Part shown: piece by piece, positions 53,887 to 63,485 of the stretch
Layout of the letters: each line of letters begins with the position of its first letter
How positions within the stretch are numbered: the stretch's first letter is position 1
Assembly: GCF_035994185.1 (NCBI RefSeq)
Contig: NZ_CP108538.1
Location: 2,976,001-3,040,000, forward strand
Reading direction: 5' to 3'
Source: Streptomyces sp. NBC_01217
GTDB lineage: Bacteria > Actinomycetota > Actinomycetes > Streptomycetales > Streptomycetaceae
Length of the DNA: 64,000 nucleotides
Notes under the pieces: generated by a model
Databases searched by the model: none
What the model saw: the letters and a program-made list of their open reading frames with translations, nothing else
Told to the model about the DNA's origin: nothing
Program-made: the position numbers and the translations under genes

Positions 53887-56001
53887 CTAACGACTGAAGA
53901 GCAACCGGTCGAAGTCCAGGCGGACGACCGGCCAGTCCCAGGTGGTCAGCGCATGTTCGGTGGCCAGCTTTCCGGCGTTGCGCCAGCTCTCGTCGGAGGC
54001 CGTGAGGGCAAGCACACGTTCGACTGCCTCCTCGGGAGTACCCACGACCCACTCGGCCGGATAGAGAGTCCCGGCACCATGCTTGCCATCGGCGAAAAAC
54101 GGCCAGTCGCGGACCACGGGGACGGCACCGCTGGCCGCCCCCTCCATGAGCCCCACGTGGCAGCCCTCGCGTACCGAAGTGCTTAGAATGACGCCGACGT
54201 CCTCCAGATTCCCGGCAACATCGTCGGTCGAGCCGACCCGTACAACTGCTCCGTTCTCCACCAGGGGCTTGAGAGCCTTCTCCAGCTTCCGTGAGTACGC
54301 CTTGGCCGCGTTGCTCGGCTTGCTCATATCCCCGCCGATCAGAATCAGACGGTAGCGCTCGTCCTGCTCACGCAGTTGGTTGAGGACGGTCAGGGCCCAG
54401 AGCGGGTCCTTCGCGACCTGTCCGATGCCGACCAGACCCAGGTTGAACCGGGTGGATGGGTCCTTCATGCGTCGGAAGTTGGCCAGATCCATGCCGTTGT
54501 CGATCACATGCGTGCGGGGGGCTCGCTCCCCGCTGAGCCCGGGAATGGAGGCCGTCGCCAGATCCCGGATGTGGTCCGCGACGAACACCAGGTCGTCCAC
54601 GCGCGAGAAGTCCATCATGTGGGGCCACCGCGAGAACGCCTCGTAACTGTGCAGCCGGACAATAATCCTCGTGTCGCCCGGGTCGATCGCGGTGAAGAGA
54701 GCTGCCGGAGCCACGCACCAGTCCACGAACACGGTGTCGGCCCAGTCCAGATAAGGCCTCAGCTGTTGCTCGGCGGCGTGCGCGAAGAGCGGGTCACCGC
54801 CGAGCCGGTGCTCGATGTGGCGTTGGGGAGCGCCGTTGAGCCGCTTCATACCCGGGTGTTCGGCCATGTCGAGGAACCTCAACTCGACGTCCGGGTTGGC
54901 CTCGTAGTGGGACCGGATGAGGTGCAGGAAGTTCGCGTTGGCAGTGGTGGCCACGAGCAGCCGCAGCGGTCGGTCCTCCGGCGGGGCGGCGGCCGGGCTC
55001 AGCCTGCCCTTCGCCTCGACCGTGGCGCGGGCCGCCGCCGACTTCCTGAACCGGGCGGTGAACCCGGCCGGGTCCGCGGCCAGAGGGCTGGTGACCTGGT
55101 CGATATGGACGACGCGGTGAAAGGCCAGTTTCATGGCCTCCAGGAGGGCCTTGGACGCCTCGGCCGGGTCGCCGGCCGCATGATGCGCGTCGGCCAGATC
55201 CAGGTGGGCCCCGACCGCGTCGGCGAGGTTGCCGGGAGTCCGGCCGCTCCGGATGCCTCTCCACGCCACGTCGTTCAGCAGGCGGGCTCTTATGGCCGGG
55301 TCGGAAAGTTTCCCGGCGGCCGCACGGGCAGTGACGAGTGCTCCGGACTGGCGTCCGGCCAGCCACATGCCCTCGACAACCTGCTCGGCGGCCGCCATGC
55401 GCAGGGTGTCGGGGACACCCGGTGCGGAAACGGCGGCACGCCAGGCCCGGGCACCGACCCGGCTGCGCAGGGTGAGCGGCCCGGTGGCGTTACGCAGCAG
55501 ATCAGCAGGCAGACCTCGCAGCCGACGCCGCAGCCCATCGGTGGCCACGGCCACCGGGCTCGGCGCGTGCTCGGGCAGAGCCTCACCGACCCGCTCCCGC
55601 CCCCGTTCCACGGCCCGCAGGCCAGCGGCGATCCCGAAGCACACCTCCGGCGTGCGCCGGAACTGGGCGACGCGCCAGGCGCTGTAGACGGCGCGGTTGT
55701 CGAGCGCGACAACCACGTCGGCGGTGCGCAGGGCCGCACGGGCGGCCGGGTCGTGCTCAAGGTGGAACCAGAGCCGCTCGGCGGCGGGCATCGCTTCCGT
55801 CTTGCGCAACTCGTGCTTACCCGCCGAGCTGCGGGCAGGCACCTTGTGCAGGGTGGTCCAGCCCAGGTCTGCCTCCATCTCGCCGGACTTGAAGCTGCCG
55901 ACCAGATGAACCCGGGCGCCCAGTTCCCGGTATGTCTCCAGGGCGGCTGTGATCACGGCCGGACGGGGTGTCGAGCTCGCGATCATCACTACGTCGGTCA
56001 T
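53887..56001 (-). CDS. Family-4 glycosyltransferase, large
   Basis: 704 residues. The N-terminal 330 residues have a Rossmann-like start (MTDVVMIASSTPRPAV) and a helical region with little similarity to known families. The C-terminal 350 residues are GT4 (GT-B) like: LRLLVATTANANFLHLI, HVIDNGMDLANFRRMK (the acceptor/donor hinge), LGLVGIGQVAKDPLW and TSVREGCHVGLMEGAASGAVPVVRDWPFFADG (the E(x)7E-type loop). Start overlaps the upstream gene's stop (ATGA). Confidence 0.83.
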   Translation of the reverse strand: MTDVVMIASSTPRPAVITAALETYRELGARVHLVGSFKSGEMEADLGWTTLHKVPARSSAGKHELRKTEAMPAAERLWFHLEHDPAARAALRTADVVVALDNRAVYSAWRVAQFRRTPEVCFGIAAGLRAVERGRERVGEALPEHAPSPVAVATDGLRRRLRGLPADLLRNATGPLTLRSRVGARAWRAAVSAPGVPDTLRMAAAEQVVEGMWLAGRQSGALVTARAAAGKLSDPAIRARLLNDVAWRGIRSGRTPGNLADAVGAHLDLADAHHAAGDPAEASKALLEAMKLAFHRVVHIDQVTSPLAADPAGFTARFRKSAAARATVEAKGRLSPAAAPPEDRPLRLLVATTANANFLHLIRSHYEANPDVELRFLDMAEHPGMKRLNGAPQRHIEHRLGGDPLFAHAAEQQLRPYLDWADTVFVDWCVAPAALFTAIDPGDTRIIVRLHSYEAFSRWPHMMDFSRVDDLVFVADHIRDLATASIPGLSGERAPRTHVIDNGMDLANFRRMKDPSTRFNLGLVGIGQVAKDPLWALTVLNQLREQDERYRLILIGGDMSKPSNAAKAYSRKLEKALKPLVENGAVVRVGSTDDVAGNLEDVGVILSTSVREGCHVGLMEGAASGAVPVVRDWPFFADGKHGAGTLYPAEWVVGTPEEAVERVLALTASDESWRNAGKLATEHALTTWDWPVVRLDFDRLLFSR

Positions 56002-57377
56002 GCGCCGGGACCTCCGGAAAGTACGGGCTGCCGGCCGAGTGCCACAGCGGTCAGACGCTGTACGGCGGTTGCCATCAGGGAATCACGGGCGTAAGCGGTT
56101 CCGTGGTCACGGGCGGCGTCGCGTTGTTCGGGCGAGGCTTCCACCGCCATGCGGGCAGCCTCGCAGAACGCGTCGGCCAGTTGTTCCTCGTCCAGTCCGC
56201 GGGGGCCGGTCCACAGCGGGTGACCGTCCAGCAGCCGTGAGGCGTCGTGGTCCGCCGCGTGCATGGAAACGACCGGCAGTCCGGTGGCCATGTATTCGTA
56301 GACCTTGCCGGAAGTCATGTACGGGCCGCCGATGATCACGAGCACCAGCGCGTCCCACGCGGCGTAGACACTGGCGACCTCTGCCTTCGGTACCGGACCG
56401 CCCACGACCACGCCGTCGTCGGCCGCGCTGCGGAGCACCTCGATGTGCCGGTTGGCCTCGCGGTTGGCTCCGGCACCGATGTGTCCGCGCACTTCGAACC
56501 GGGCGTCGGAGAGGAGCGGTTCCCGGCTGCGCGCGGTCTTCCACGCGGCGAGCACCGACTCCAACAGCGGTACGGAGAAGCTGACCGTGCCCAGGTGACC
56601 GAAGACCAGGCCGCTCTCGTCGGCTGCGCGGTCCGGCGGCCGGGGCACGCTGTCCCGATCGTAGCCGTTGCGCACCACGTGGACACGGTCGGCGTGCTCG
56701 GGGTAGCGGGCGCGGTAGAAGTCAGCGATCTGGTCGTTGACCACCCAGAGTGACAGAGCGTGCTCCAGCAGGCTCAGCTCCCAGCGCCCGGCCTCGGAGT
56801 CCTTGGGAAACGCCTCGACGCCGTCGATGACGTCCAGGGACCAGCCGTCGCGGAAGTCCACGGCGTACGGAACCTGGTGCTCGTCCCAGAGCCTGCGGAC
56901 GGCGGCGAGCTGAACGTACGGCACACAACTGGCCAGGGCGAGATCGGCCGGCCGCTCGCGATGCAGGTCGAGCGCGGCCTGTTCCAGAGCTCCGCGCCAG
57001 CCCCCGAAGACCGGTTCGGGGAAGCTCTTGAGTACCTCGGCTCGGTAGCTCTTCAGCCACTTGCCCGGGTCGAGGGCACGATCCTCGGAGTACAGACGAA
57101 TGTCCGTCTCCAGGTCGGCCCGCGACAGCGGCAGCTCCACGACCCTGACGTGCTTGTCCACGGACTCCGAGAGCGTGTGGTCCACGCCGGAGTCACGGAG
57201 CCAGGACTGCTCCGCGATCGTGACCACGGTGACGTCCCACCCCGCAGCGGCGAACTGGTTGGCGGTCTCCCTCATTCGGAACGCGGAACTCTTCGCGGCG
57301 GGGGGAAACCCGATGGCGAAATACAGCAGATGCGGACGGGGTCCGCTTCGCTCGTCCATGCCTGGCACTTCAGTCAT
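55998..57377 (-). CDS. Family-4 glycosyltransferase
   Basis: 459 residues with FAIGFPPAAKSSAFRMRETANQFAAAGWDVTVVT (N-terminal Rossmann), VVRNGYDRDSVPRPP, FGHLGTVSFSVPLLESVL and SGKVYEYMATGLPVVSMHAADHDASRLL, the GT4 donor-binding segment. Sugar donor unknown. ATG 57375-57377 has AGGA immediately before it, so a downstream ATG (57357-57359) is possible. A 70-base gap separates it from galE. Confidence 0.85.
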   Translation of the reverse strand: MTEVPGMDERSGPRPHLLYFAIGFPPAAKSSAFRMRETANQFAAAGWDVTVVTIAEQSWLRDSGVDHTLSESVDKHVRVVELPLSRADLETDIRLYSEDRALDPGKWLKSYRAEVLKSFPEPVFGGWRGALEQAALDLHRERPADLALASCVPYVQLAAVRRLWDEHQVPYAVDFRDGWSLDVIDGVEAFPKDSEAGRWELSLLEHALSLWVVNDQIADFYRARYPEHADRVHVVRNGYDRDSVPRPPDRAADESGLVFGHLGTVSFSVPLLESVLAAWKTARSREPLLSDARFEVRGHIGAGANREANRHIEVLRSAADDGVVVGGPVPKAEVASVYAAWDALVLVIIGGPYMTSGKVYEYMATGLPVVSMHAADHDASRLLDGHPLWTGPRGLDEEQLADAFCEAARMAVEASPEQRDAARDHGTAYARDSLMATAVQRLTAVALGRQPVLSGGPGA

Positions 57378-57447
57378 TCCTGTTCTACTGAGTATCGGGG
57401 TTGTTCTCCGTGGCGCCTCGTAACCGGGTCGGCCGGGCGGCGGTACT

Positions 57448-58428
57448 TCACGTCGAGGCAGGCCGCCCGTGCCGGAGGCACCAACCCGCCCAGGCCGACT
57501 CAATCATGGTGCGTATGCCGTGCCGAGCCGACCAGTCCAGCTCCTTGCCGATGCCGTCCACGGACGCAACCACCCGGGCCGGGTCGCCGGGCCTACGGGC
57601 CTCGGTGACCGCGGGAAGGCCGGTGCGGCCGGTGACGTCCAGGATGATGTCGATCATCTCGGCAACGGAGGCGCCCTCGCCCCGGCCGATGTTCAGGACC
57701 AGCTCCGCGGACGGATCCCGGGTCAGACGGTGGGCGGCGGCTGCATGGGCAGAGGCGATGTCCGCGACGTGAACGTAGTCGCGGACACAGGTGCCATCCG
57801 GTGTCGAGTAGTCGTCGCCGAAGATGCGGGGCGACTCGTCGGCCATGATGCGTTCGAAGACCATGGGGACCAGATTGAAGACCCCGTCGTCGCCCAGCTC
57901 CGGCGAAGCGGCTCCGGCCACGTTGAAGTAGCGCAGTGACGCCGTGGCCATACCGTGCGCCCGGCCGGCCGCGGCGACCATCCATTCCCCGGCCAGCTTC
58001 GTCTCCCCGTACGGGCTGAGCGGCCGACACGGGGTCTCCTCTGTCACCAGGTCGACATCGGGCATGCCGTAGACCGCCGCCGACGAGGAGAAGAGGAAAC
58101 GGCCGACACCGGCGGAGGCCGCTGCCTCCAGCAGGGTGCGCAGTCCGTCGACGTTCTCGCGGTAGTAGTGAAGCGGACGTTCGACGGACTCGGCGACCTG
58201 CTTCTTGCCCGCGATGTGCACGATGCCGGTCACCCCGCGGCCGGCCAGGACCTGGTCGAGCAGTTCCCGGTCCAGGACCGAGCCCACGACCAGCGGTACT
58301 CCTTCCGGCAACCGCTCGGCCCGGCCGGTGCTGAGGTCGTCGAAGACGACGACGGGCTCCCGGCTCGCCATCTCCTTGACCACATGAGATCCGATGTAGC
58401 CGGCCCCGCCGGTGATCAGCCAGGTCAT
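57448..58428 (-). CDS. UDP-sugar 4-epimerase (GalE-like)
   Basis: 326 residues, extended SDR: TWLITGGAGYIGSHVVKEM, SSSAAVYG, SPYGETKLAGEW (Tyr-Lys) and RYFNVAGAA. Usually interconverts UDP-glucose/UDP-galactose or the GlcNAc/GalNAc pair. Starts two bases after the dehydrogenase gene. It could supply a galacto-configured sugar for the polymer. Confidence 0.9.
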   Translation of the reverse strand: MTWLITGGAGYIGSHVVKEMASREPVVVFDDLSTGRAERLPEGVPLVVGSVLDRELLDQVLAGRGVTGIVHIAGKKQVAESVERPLHYYRENVDGLRTLLEAAASAGVGRFLFSSSAAVYGMPDVDLVTEETPCRPLSPYGETKLAGEWMVAAAGRAHGMATASLRYFNVAGAASPELGDDGVFNLVPMVFERIMADESPRIFGDDYSTPDGTCVRDYVHVADIASAHAAAAHRLTRDPSAELVLNIGRGEGASVAEMIDIILDVTGRTGLPAVTEARRPGDPARVVASVDGIGKELDWSARHGIRTMIESAWAGWCLRHGRPAST

Positions 58429-58430
58429 CG

Positions 58431-59714
58431 TCAGCCGCCGATGACAACGCGGCGGACGCCCGCCCAGTTGGCCGGGTCCGTCGTGCGGCGGCCGTCGACC
58501 AGGACGCGGACGTCCGGCAGGTCGGCGGCGGCCAGCTCGCGGTACTCGGCGTGGTCGGCCTGGAGGATCGCTGCGGTGACGGTCTGGCCCTCGTGCGGGA
58601 CGAGGCCGTGCGCGGTCAGTTCCTCGGCCGTGTACATCGGGTCCGAGACGTACGGCACCGCGCCGCGCGCCTTCAGCGCCTCGACGGTCGGGAAGACGCC
58701 GGAGAAGGCCGTCTCCTTCACGCCGCCGCGGTAGGCCGCGCCCAGCACCAGCACGCCCGCCCCGTCCAGGTCGCCGTAGGCGGCGGCGAGCAGGTCGACC
58801 GCGTACTCCGGCATGGCCGCGTTGGCCTCGCGCGCCGAACGCACCACGGTGGCCGAGGGGTCGTTCCAGAGGTACATCCGCGGGTAGATCGGGATGCAGT
58901 GGCCGCCGACCGCGATGCCCGGCTGGTGGATATGGCTGTACGGCTGGGAGTTGCAGGCCTCGATGACCTTGAGGACATCGATGTTCTGCTGGTCGGCGAA
59001 GCGGGCGAACTGGTTCGCGAGACCGATGTTGACATCGCGGTAGGTCGTCTCGGCGAGCTTGGCCAGCTCGGACGCCTCCGAAGTGCCCAGGTCCCAGACG
59101 CCGTTGGGGCGCGGCAGGTCCGTACGGTTGTCAAAGTCCAGGACCGACTCGTAGAACGACACACCGTGCGCGGCCGATGCCTCGTCGATCCCACCGACCA
59201 GCTTCGGGTAGCGGCGCAGGTCCGCGAAGACCCGGCCGGTGAGCACCCGCTCCGGGGAGAACACCAGGTGGAAGTCCTCGCCGGCCTTGAGGCCGGCGCC
59301 CTCTTCGAGCATCGGCGCCCAGCGGGTACGGGTGGTGCCGACCGGCAGCGTGGTCTCGTAGCTGACCAGGGTGCCGGGCTTGAGACCGGCGGCGATCGCC
59401 TTGGTCGCGGAGTCCATCCAGCCGAAGTCCGGCGTGCCCTCGCCATCCACGAAGAGGGGTACGACGACCACGACGGCCTCGGACTGCGCGACCGCGGACG
59501 TGGTGTCCGTCGTCGCGGTCAGCAGCCCCGCCCCGACGGTCTCCTTGAGCTTGACGTCGAGGTCGTGCTCACCGGGGAACGGCTCGACGCCTTCGTTGAC
59601 CAGCTCGACGACCTTCTCGTTGACGTCGGCGCCGATCACCCGGTGGCCCTTGGCGGCGAACTGCACGGCGAGCGGCAGACCGATCTTGCCGAGGGCGACT
59701 ACACAGATGTTCAT
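58431..59714 (-). CDS. UDP-sugar 6-dehydrogenase (WbpA/UDP-GlcNAc dehydrogenase type)
   Basis: 427 residues: MNICVVALGKIGLPLAVQFAAKG (NAD site), YETTLPVGTTRT, AETTYRDVNIGLANQFA, and the catalytic Cys in IAVGGHCIPIYP. The GGHCIP form and YP in place of DP are typical of the UDP-N-acetyl-hexosamine branch rather than UDP-glucose dehydrogenase. It oxidises C6 twice to a uronic acid. In this operon it should yield UDP-GlcNAcA, the first WbpA-type step. Confidence 0.88.
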   Translation of the reverse strand: MNICVVALGKIGLPLAVQFAAKGHRVIGADVNEKVVELVNEGVEPFPGEHDLDVKLKETVGAGLLTATTDTTSAVAQSEAVVVVVPLFVDGEGTPDFGWMDSATKAIAAGLKPGTLVSYETTLPVGTTRTRWAPMLEEGAGLKAGEDFHLVFSPERVLTGRVFADLRRYPKLVGGIDEASAAHGVSFYESVLDFDNRTDLPRPNGVWDLGTSEASELAKLAETTYRDVNIGLANQFARFADQQNIDVLKVIEACNSQPYSHIHQPGIAVGGHCIPIYPRMYLWNDPSATVVRSAREANAAMPEYAVDLLAAAYGDLDGAGVLVLGAAYRGGVKETAFSGVFPTVEALKARGAVPYVSDPMYTAEELTAHGLVPHEGQTVTAAILQADHAEYRELAAADLPDVRVLVDGRRTTDPANWAGVRRVVIGG

Positions 59715-59716
59715 GG

Positions 59717-61348
59717 TTACTTCCTCTTGGAGCGCATGGCGCCGGTCAGTCGGGATCGCAGCCGCGAGCCCAGCGATGTCTTGGGCGGGTGGAGCGGACC
59801 GGTGCTGATCACCACGCGCCCCTTGGTGTTGAGATGCGCCGCGGCACGGTACGGGTCCACCTCGCTGTGCCATCTGCGGGCCAGCGGCATGGGCTTTCCG
59901 TCGCCGCGTACCGGAATCTCGTACGTCCCTCCGGCCACATCCACGAAGACCCGCACCCCACGCTTGGCCTTGCGGGGCGCGAGCGGGATCAGGGCCCGGA
60001 CCAGGGTGGAGTTGCCGTCGGACGCCGTCTCCCGGGTGAACTCCCCCTGCGCCGGGGGCAGATCGTGTTTGTCCGGCAGGCGTCGGGCGCGCGGCTTGTC
60101 GGCGCTCTTGGGCATGGCGCCCTCGACGAGACGAACGACCGCGGAGCCGGTGTCGCCGACGACGCCCACCCGTACCGTGAGCGCGAGTGCCAGCTCCTCG
60201 CCGTTCTGCACCCACTCCGACTCGATGAGCTCGGTCTTGTTGGCAAGCCGTCCGGGGACGATCTCCCCGACCAGTTCGAAGCAGCGGTCGGGGAGTTCCA
60301 GGCCGGCGTCACGGAAGCCGGGGTAGCGGGCGAAGGCCCGGCCGTCCTCCAGGTGGAAGGGGGGAGCACCGTGTTCGGCCTCTTCGCTGATCGCACGGCA
60401 GAGCTCGTCGACGGCGCCGCGCTGCGCGAGCCTGAGCCTCGCCCGCAGTTTGACCGGGAGCGAATCGCTCAGCGGGTCCGTCAGATAGGTGTCGGCGAGC
60501 CGGGTGACGCCGGCGCAGATGTCCCGCTTCGTCTCGTCGTCGAGTCCGACGAAGTCGTCCTGGATGAGCTTGGAGAGCTCCCAGGTGAAGTGGCGCTTGA
60601 AGACGGCGTCCCGGTTCGGCCCGGCCTCGATCAGCCCGGCCGCGTGGTCCATGATCACGCCGGTGCAGCGCAGTCGTGCCAGATGGTCGGCGCGGTAAGT
60701 GATGTTGCTGGCGTCTCCGCGCTTCACCGCGTAGTAGCAGGTGTAGTCGGCGACAACGGATATCTTGCGGGCGCGGACGCACGCCTCGATGGTGAAGGGC
60801 TGGTCGCTGCCGACCGGCACGTCCTCGGGGAAACGCAGCTTGTACCGCTCCACGAGGTCTCGGCGGAAGAGCTTGGTGTTGGCCAGCGCGAAGGGCAGCT
60901 CGGGGCCGTAGAGACTGACGTCGGAGTCATTGGCCTTGTAGAGCGACTGACGCACGTACCGGCCGTTGGTGCCGACCATCTTGCCGATGACGACGTCGGA
61001 GTCGTTGGTGTCGGCGCAGGTCACCATCCGCTCCAACGCCTCCTCGCCGAGGTAGTCGTCGGAGCCGATGAAGTAGACGTACCGGCCGGTGGCGAGCTCC
61101 AGCGCCCGGTTGCTCGGCATCGCCGGGCCGCCGGAGTTGGGCTGGTGAAGGACCTTGACCGTACCGGGGTAACGCTCGGCGAAGCGGTCGAGCTCGGCGC
61201 CGCTGTCGTCCGTCGAACCGTCGTCGACCGCCACGACCTCCAGCCGGTCGAGGCCGATGGACTGCCCAACGAGCGAGTTCAGACACTCGGTGAGGTAAGG
61301 CATAGTGTTGAAGACGGCTACCACAACGGTGACGTCAGGTGTGGTCAT
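59717..61348 (-). CDS. Family-2 glycosyltransferase with C-terminal module
   Basis: 543 residues. GT-A core: VTVVVAVFNTMPYLTECLNSLVG, VAVDDGSTDDSGAELD, NSGGPAMPSNRALELATGRYVYFIGSDDYLG (SDD in the metal site). A helical middle and a beta-rich C-terminal part ending with a basic tail (RSRLTGAMRSKRK) resemble the transferases at 37.5 and 44.3 kb. Starts four bases inside the oxidoreductase gene (ATGA). Confidence 0.86.
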   Translation of the reverse strand: MTTPDVTVVVAVFNTMPYLTECLNSLVGQSIGLDRLEVVAVDDGSTDDSGAELDRFAERYPGTVKVLHQPNSGGPAMPSNRALELATGRYVYFIGSDDYLGEEALERMVTCADTNDSDVVIGKMVGTNGRYVRQSLYKANDSDVSLYGPELPFALANTKLFRRDLVERYKLRFPEDVPVGSDQPFTIEACVRARKISVVADYTCYYAVKRGDASNITYRADHLARLRCTGVIMDHAAGLIEAGPNRDAVFKRHFTWELSKLIQDDFVGLDDETKRDICAGVTRLADTYLTDPLSDSLPVKLRARLRLAQRGAVDELCRAISEEAEHGAPPFHLEDGRAFARYPGFRDAGLELPDRCFELVGEIVPGRLANKTELIESEWVQNGEELALALTVRVGVVGDTGSAVVRLVEGAMPKSADKPRARRLPDKHDLPPAQGEFTRETASDGNSTLVRALIPLAPRKAKRGVRVFVDVAGGTYEIPVRGDGKPMPLARRWHSEVDPYRAAAHLNTKGRVVISTGPLHPPKTSLGSRLRSRLTGAMRSKRK

Positions 61349-62370
61349 CTCTCCCCATCGGATCTCGGCTTGTGATTATCCGTCAGCTGCATTGTTCGTC
61401 CGCTGCTCGCCGATTCCAGTACCGCTGCGGCGACTTCCACCGTGCGCAGGCCCTCCCGCAGTGTGCAGATGTCCTGCGAGATGCCGCGCACAGCGTCCCT
61501 GAAGAGCTCGTGCTCCACCAGCAGCGGCTCGCGCTTCGGGATCGCGTAGCGGATCATGTCGCCCTCGGACACACCGCGGAAGGCCTGGAGCGCCTCCCAC
61601 TCGGTGGCCACCGCGGCGTTCGAGTGGAAGGTGAGGTCGGCGGTGAGGGTGTCGGCGATGAAGGTGCCGCGCTCACCGGTGACGGAGGTGAAGCGTTCCT
61701 TGAGCGGGCTCAGCCAGTTGACCAGGTGGTTGACCATGGTTCCGTCGGAGAGCCGGCCCACGGCGGAGACCATGTCCTCGTGCGGGCGGCCGGACTTCGA
61801 CACGGTGTGGGCGGAGATCGACGTGTAGGTCTGACCCGTCACCCAGCCGGTCAGGTCGATGTCGTGGGTGGCGAGGTCCTTGACCACGCCGACATCGGCG
61901 ATGCGGTGCGGGAACGGGCCCTGCCTGCGGGTGACGACCTGGAAGACCTCGCCCAGCTCCCCCGCCTCCAGTCGGGAGCGCAGCGACCGCAGTGCCGGGT
62001 TGCAGCGCTCGATGTGGCCGACACCCGCAACCAGACCGCGCGACTCGAAGGCCTCGACCAGGCGCCGGGCGCCCGCCACGGTGTCGGCCACCGGCTTCTC
62101 GATCAGGGCGCAGACACCGGCCTCGGCGAGCTGGAGGCCGACTTCCTCGTGCAGCGCGGTGGGGCAGGCCACGACCGCGTAGTCGAGACCGAGGGAGATC
62201 AGTTCGTCGACCGTGGACAGTACGGGGGCGCCCTGCGCCCAGCCGTTCTTGTCCCCCATCGGGTCGACGACGCCGACCAGCTGTACTTCCTCCAGGCCGG
62301 CCAGCACACGGGCGTGGTGGCGGCCCATCGATCCGAGGCCGATCAGGCCGGCTCTCAGTCCTGCGGTCAC
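61345..62370 (-). CDS. Gfo/Idh/MocA oxidoreductase, WbpB-like
   Basis: 341 residues: LRAGLIGLGSMGRHHARVL (NAD site), CALIEKPVADT (EKP motif), HIERCNPALRSL and LATHDIDLTGW. WbpB-type enzymes oxidise C3 of UDP-GlcNAcA to the 3-keto form, often recycling NADH through 2-oxoglutarate. GTG start overlaps the aminotransferase stop (GTGA), so the two should act in sequence. Confidence 0.87.
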   Translation of the reverse strand: MTAGLRAGLIGLGSMGRHHARVLAGLEEVQLVGVVDPMGDKNGWAQGAPVLSTVDELISLGLDYAVVACPTALHEEVGLQLAEAGVCALIEKPVADTVAGARRLVEAFESRGLVAGVGHIERCNPALRSLRSRLEAGELGEVFQVVTRRQGPFPHRIADVGVVKDLATHDIDLTGWVTGQTYTSISAHTVSKSGRPHEDMVSAVGRLSDGTMVNHLVNWLSPLKERFTSVTGERGTFIADTLTADLTFHSNAAVATEWEALQAFRGVSEGDMIRYAIPKREPLLVEHELFRDAVRGISQDICTLREGLRTVEVAAAVLESASSGRTMQLTDNHKPRSDGER

Positions 62371-63485
62371 TGCATCTCTCCCAGCGAGTTCACGGCGCCG
62401 ACGATGCGGTCCAGGTCATCCGACGACAGCGAGGGATGCACGGGCAGCGAGACGACCTCGGCAGCGGCGCGCTCGGTCTCCGGCAGGTCCCAGATCCGGC
62501 CCGCCTTCTGGTCGGGCTCCCAGTACGGCTTCAGCCGGTGGATCGGAGTCGGGTAGTACACGGCGTTGCCGATACCCGCCTCGCTCAGCCTGGCCATGGC
62601 GGCGTCACGGTCACCCTGCACCCGGATGGTGTACTGGTGGTAAACGTGGCGTGCACCGTCGGCGACGGGCGGGACGGTGACGTTCGGCGCGGTGATGTGC
62701 TGGTCGAGGTACGCGGCATTGGCGCGCCGCTGCTCGGTCCAGCCGAGCACCTTTGCCAGCTGTACGCGTCCGACGGCGGCGGACACGTCCGTCATGCGCA
62801 TGTTGGCGCCGACGATCTCGTTGGCGTACCGCTGCTCCATGCCCTGATTGCGCAGCAGCCTGAGGGTTCGCGCGACCTCGGCGTCGGCGGTGGTGACCAT
62901 GCCGCCTTCGAGGGAGTGCATGTTCTTGGTGGGGTAGAAGCTGAAGGTGCCGCCGGAGCCGAAGGCGCCGACCGGTGTGCCGCCCAACGCCGCGGTGTGC
63001 GCCTGGCAGGCGTCCTCGACGACCGCGAGACCGTGCTTCCGCGCGATCGGCATCAGTGCGTCCATCGCGGCCGGGTGACCGTACAGGTGGACGGGCATGA
63101 TCGCGGCCGTGCGGGTCGTGATGGCGGCCTCGACCGCGGCCGGGTCGAGACCGAAGCTGCCCGGCTCGATGTCCGCGAAGACCACGTCGGCTCCGGCCAG
63201 GCGGACCGCGTTGGCGGAGGCCGCGAAGGAGAACGACGGGACGATGACCTCGTCGCCGGGACCGATCCCCAGGGCGAGAAGCAGGAGGTGGAGGGCCGAG
63301 GTGCCCGAGTTGACCGCGACGCAGTGACGTCCGTCGACCAGCTCCGAGAAGCCCCCCTCGAAGGCCGCGACCTCCGGTCCCTGCACCACACGACCGCTGC
63401 GCAGTACGCGTACCACGGCCTCGATCTCTTCCTCACCGATCACCGGCCGGGCAGCAGGGATCGCTTCCCTGTTGTCGCTCGACAT
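62367..63485 (-). CDS. DegT/DnrJ/EryC1/StrS aminotransferase, WbpE-like
   Basis: 372 residues. PLP Lys in SFYPTKNMHSLEGGM; VNSGTSALHLLLLALGI, VPSFSFAASANAVRLAGA, VVEDACQAHTA and GTP-type QYANE-like loops fit the sugar aminotransferase family. In WbpE-type pathways it aminates the 3-keto sugar. Two ATGs are close (63483-63485 and 63489-63491); the first listed has GGAGG six bases away. First gene of a seven-gene operon reading toward 53.9 kb. Confidence 0.9.
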   Translation of the reverse strand: MSSDNREAIPAARPVIGEEEIEAVVRVLRSGRVVQGPEVAAFEGGFSELVDGRHCVAVNSGTSALHLLLLALGIGPGDEVIVPSFSFAASANAVRLAGADVVFADIEPGSFGLDPAAVEAAITTRTAAIMPVHLYGHPAAMDALMPIARKHGLAVVEDACQAHTAALGGTPVGAFGSGGTFSFYPTKNMHSLEGGMVTTADAEVARTLRLLRNQGMEQRYANEIVGANMRMTDVSAAVGRVQLAKVLGWTEQRRANAAYLDQHITAPNVTVPPVADGARHVYHQYTIRVQGDRDAAMARLSEAGIGNAVYYPTPIHRLKPYWEPDQKAGRIWDLPETERAAAEVVSLPVHPSLSSDDLDRIVGAVNSLGEMQ

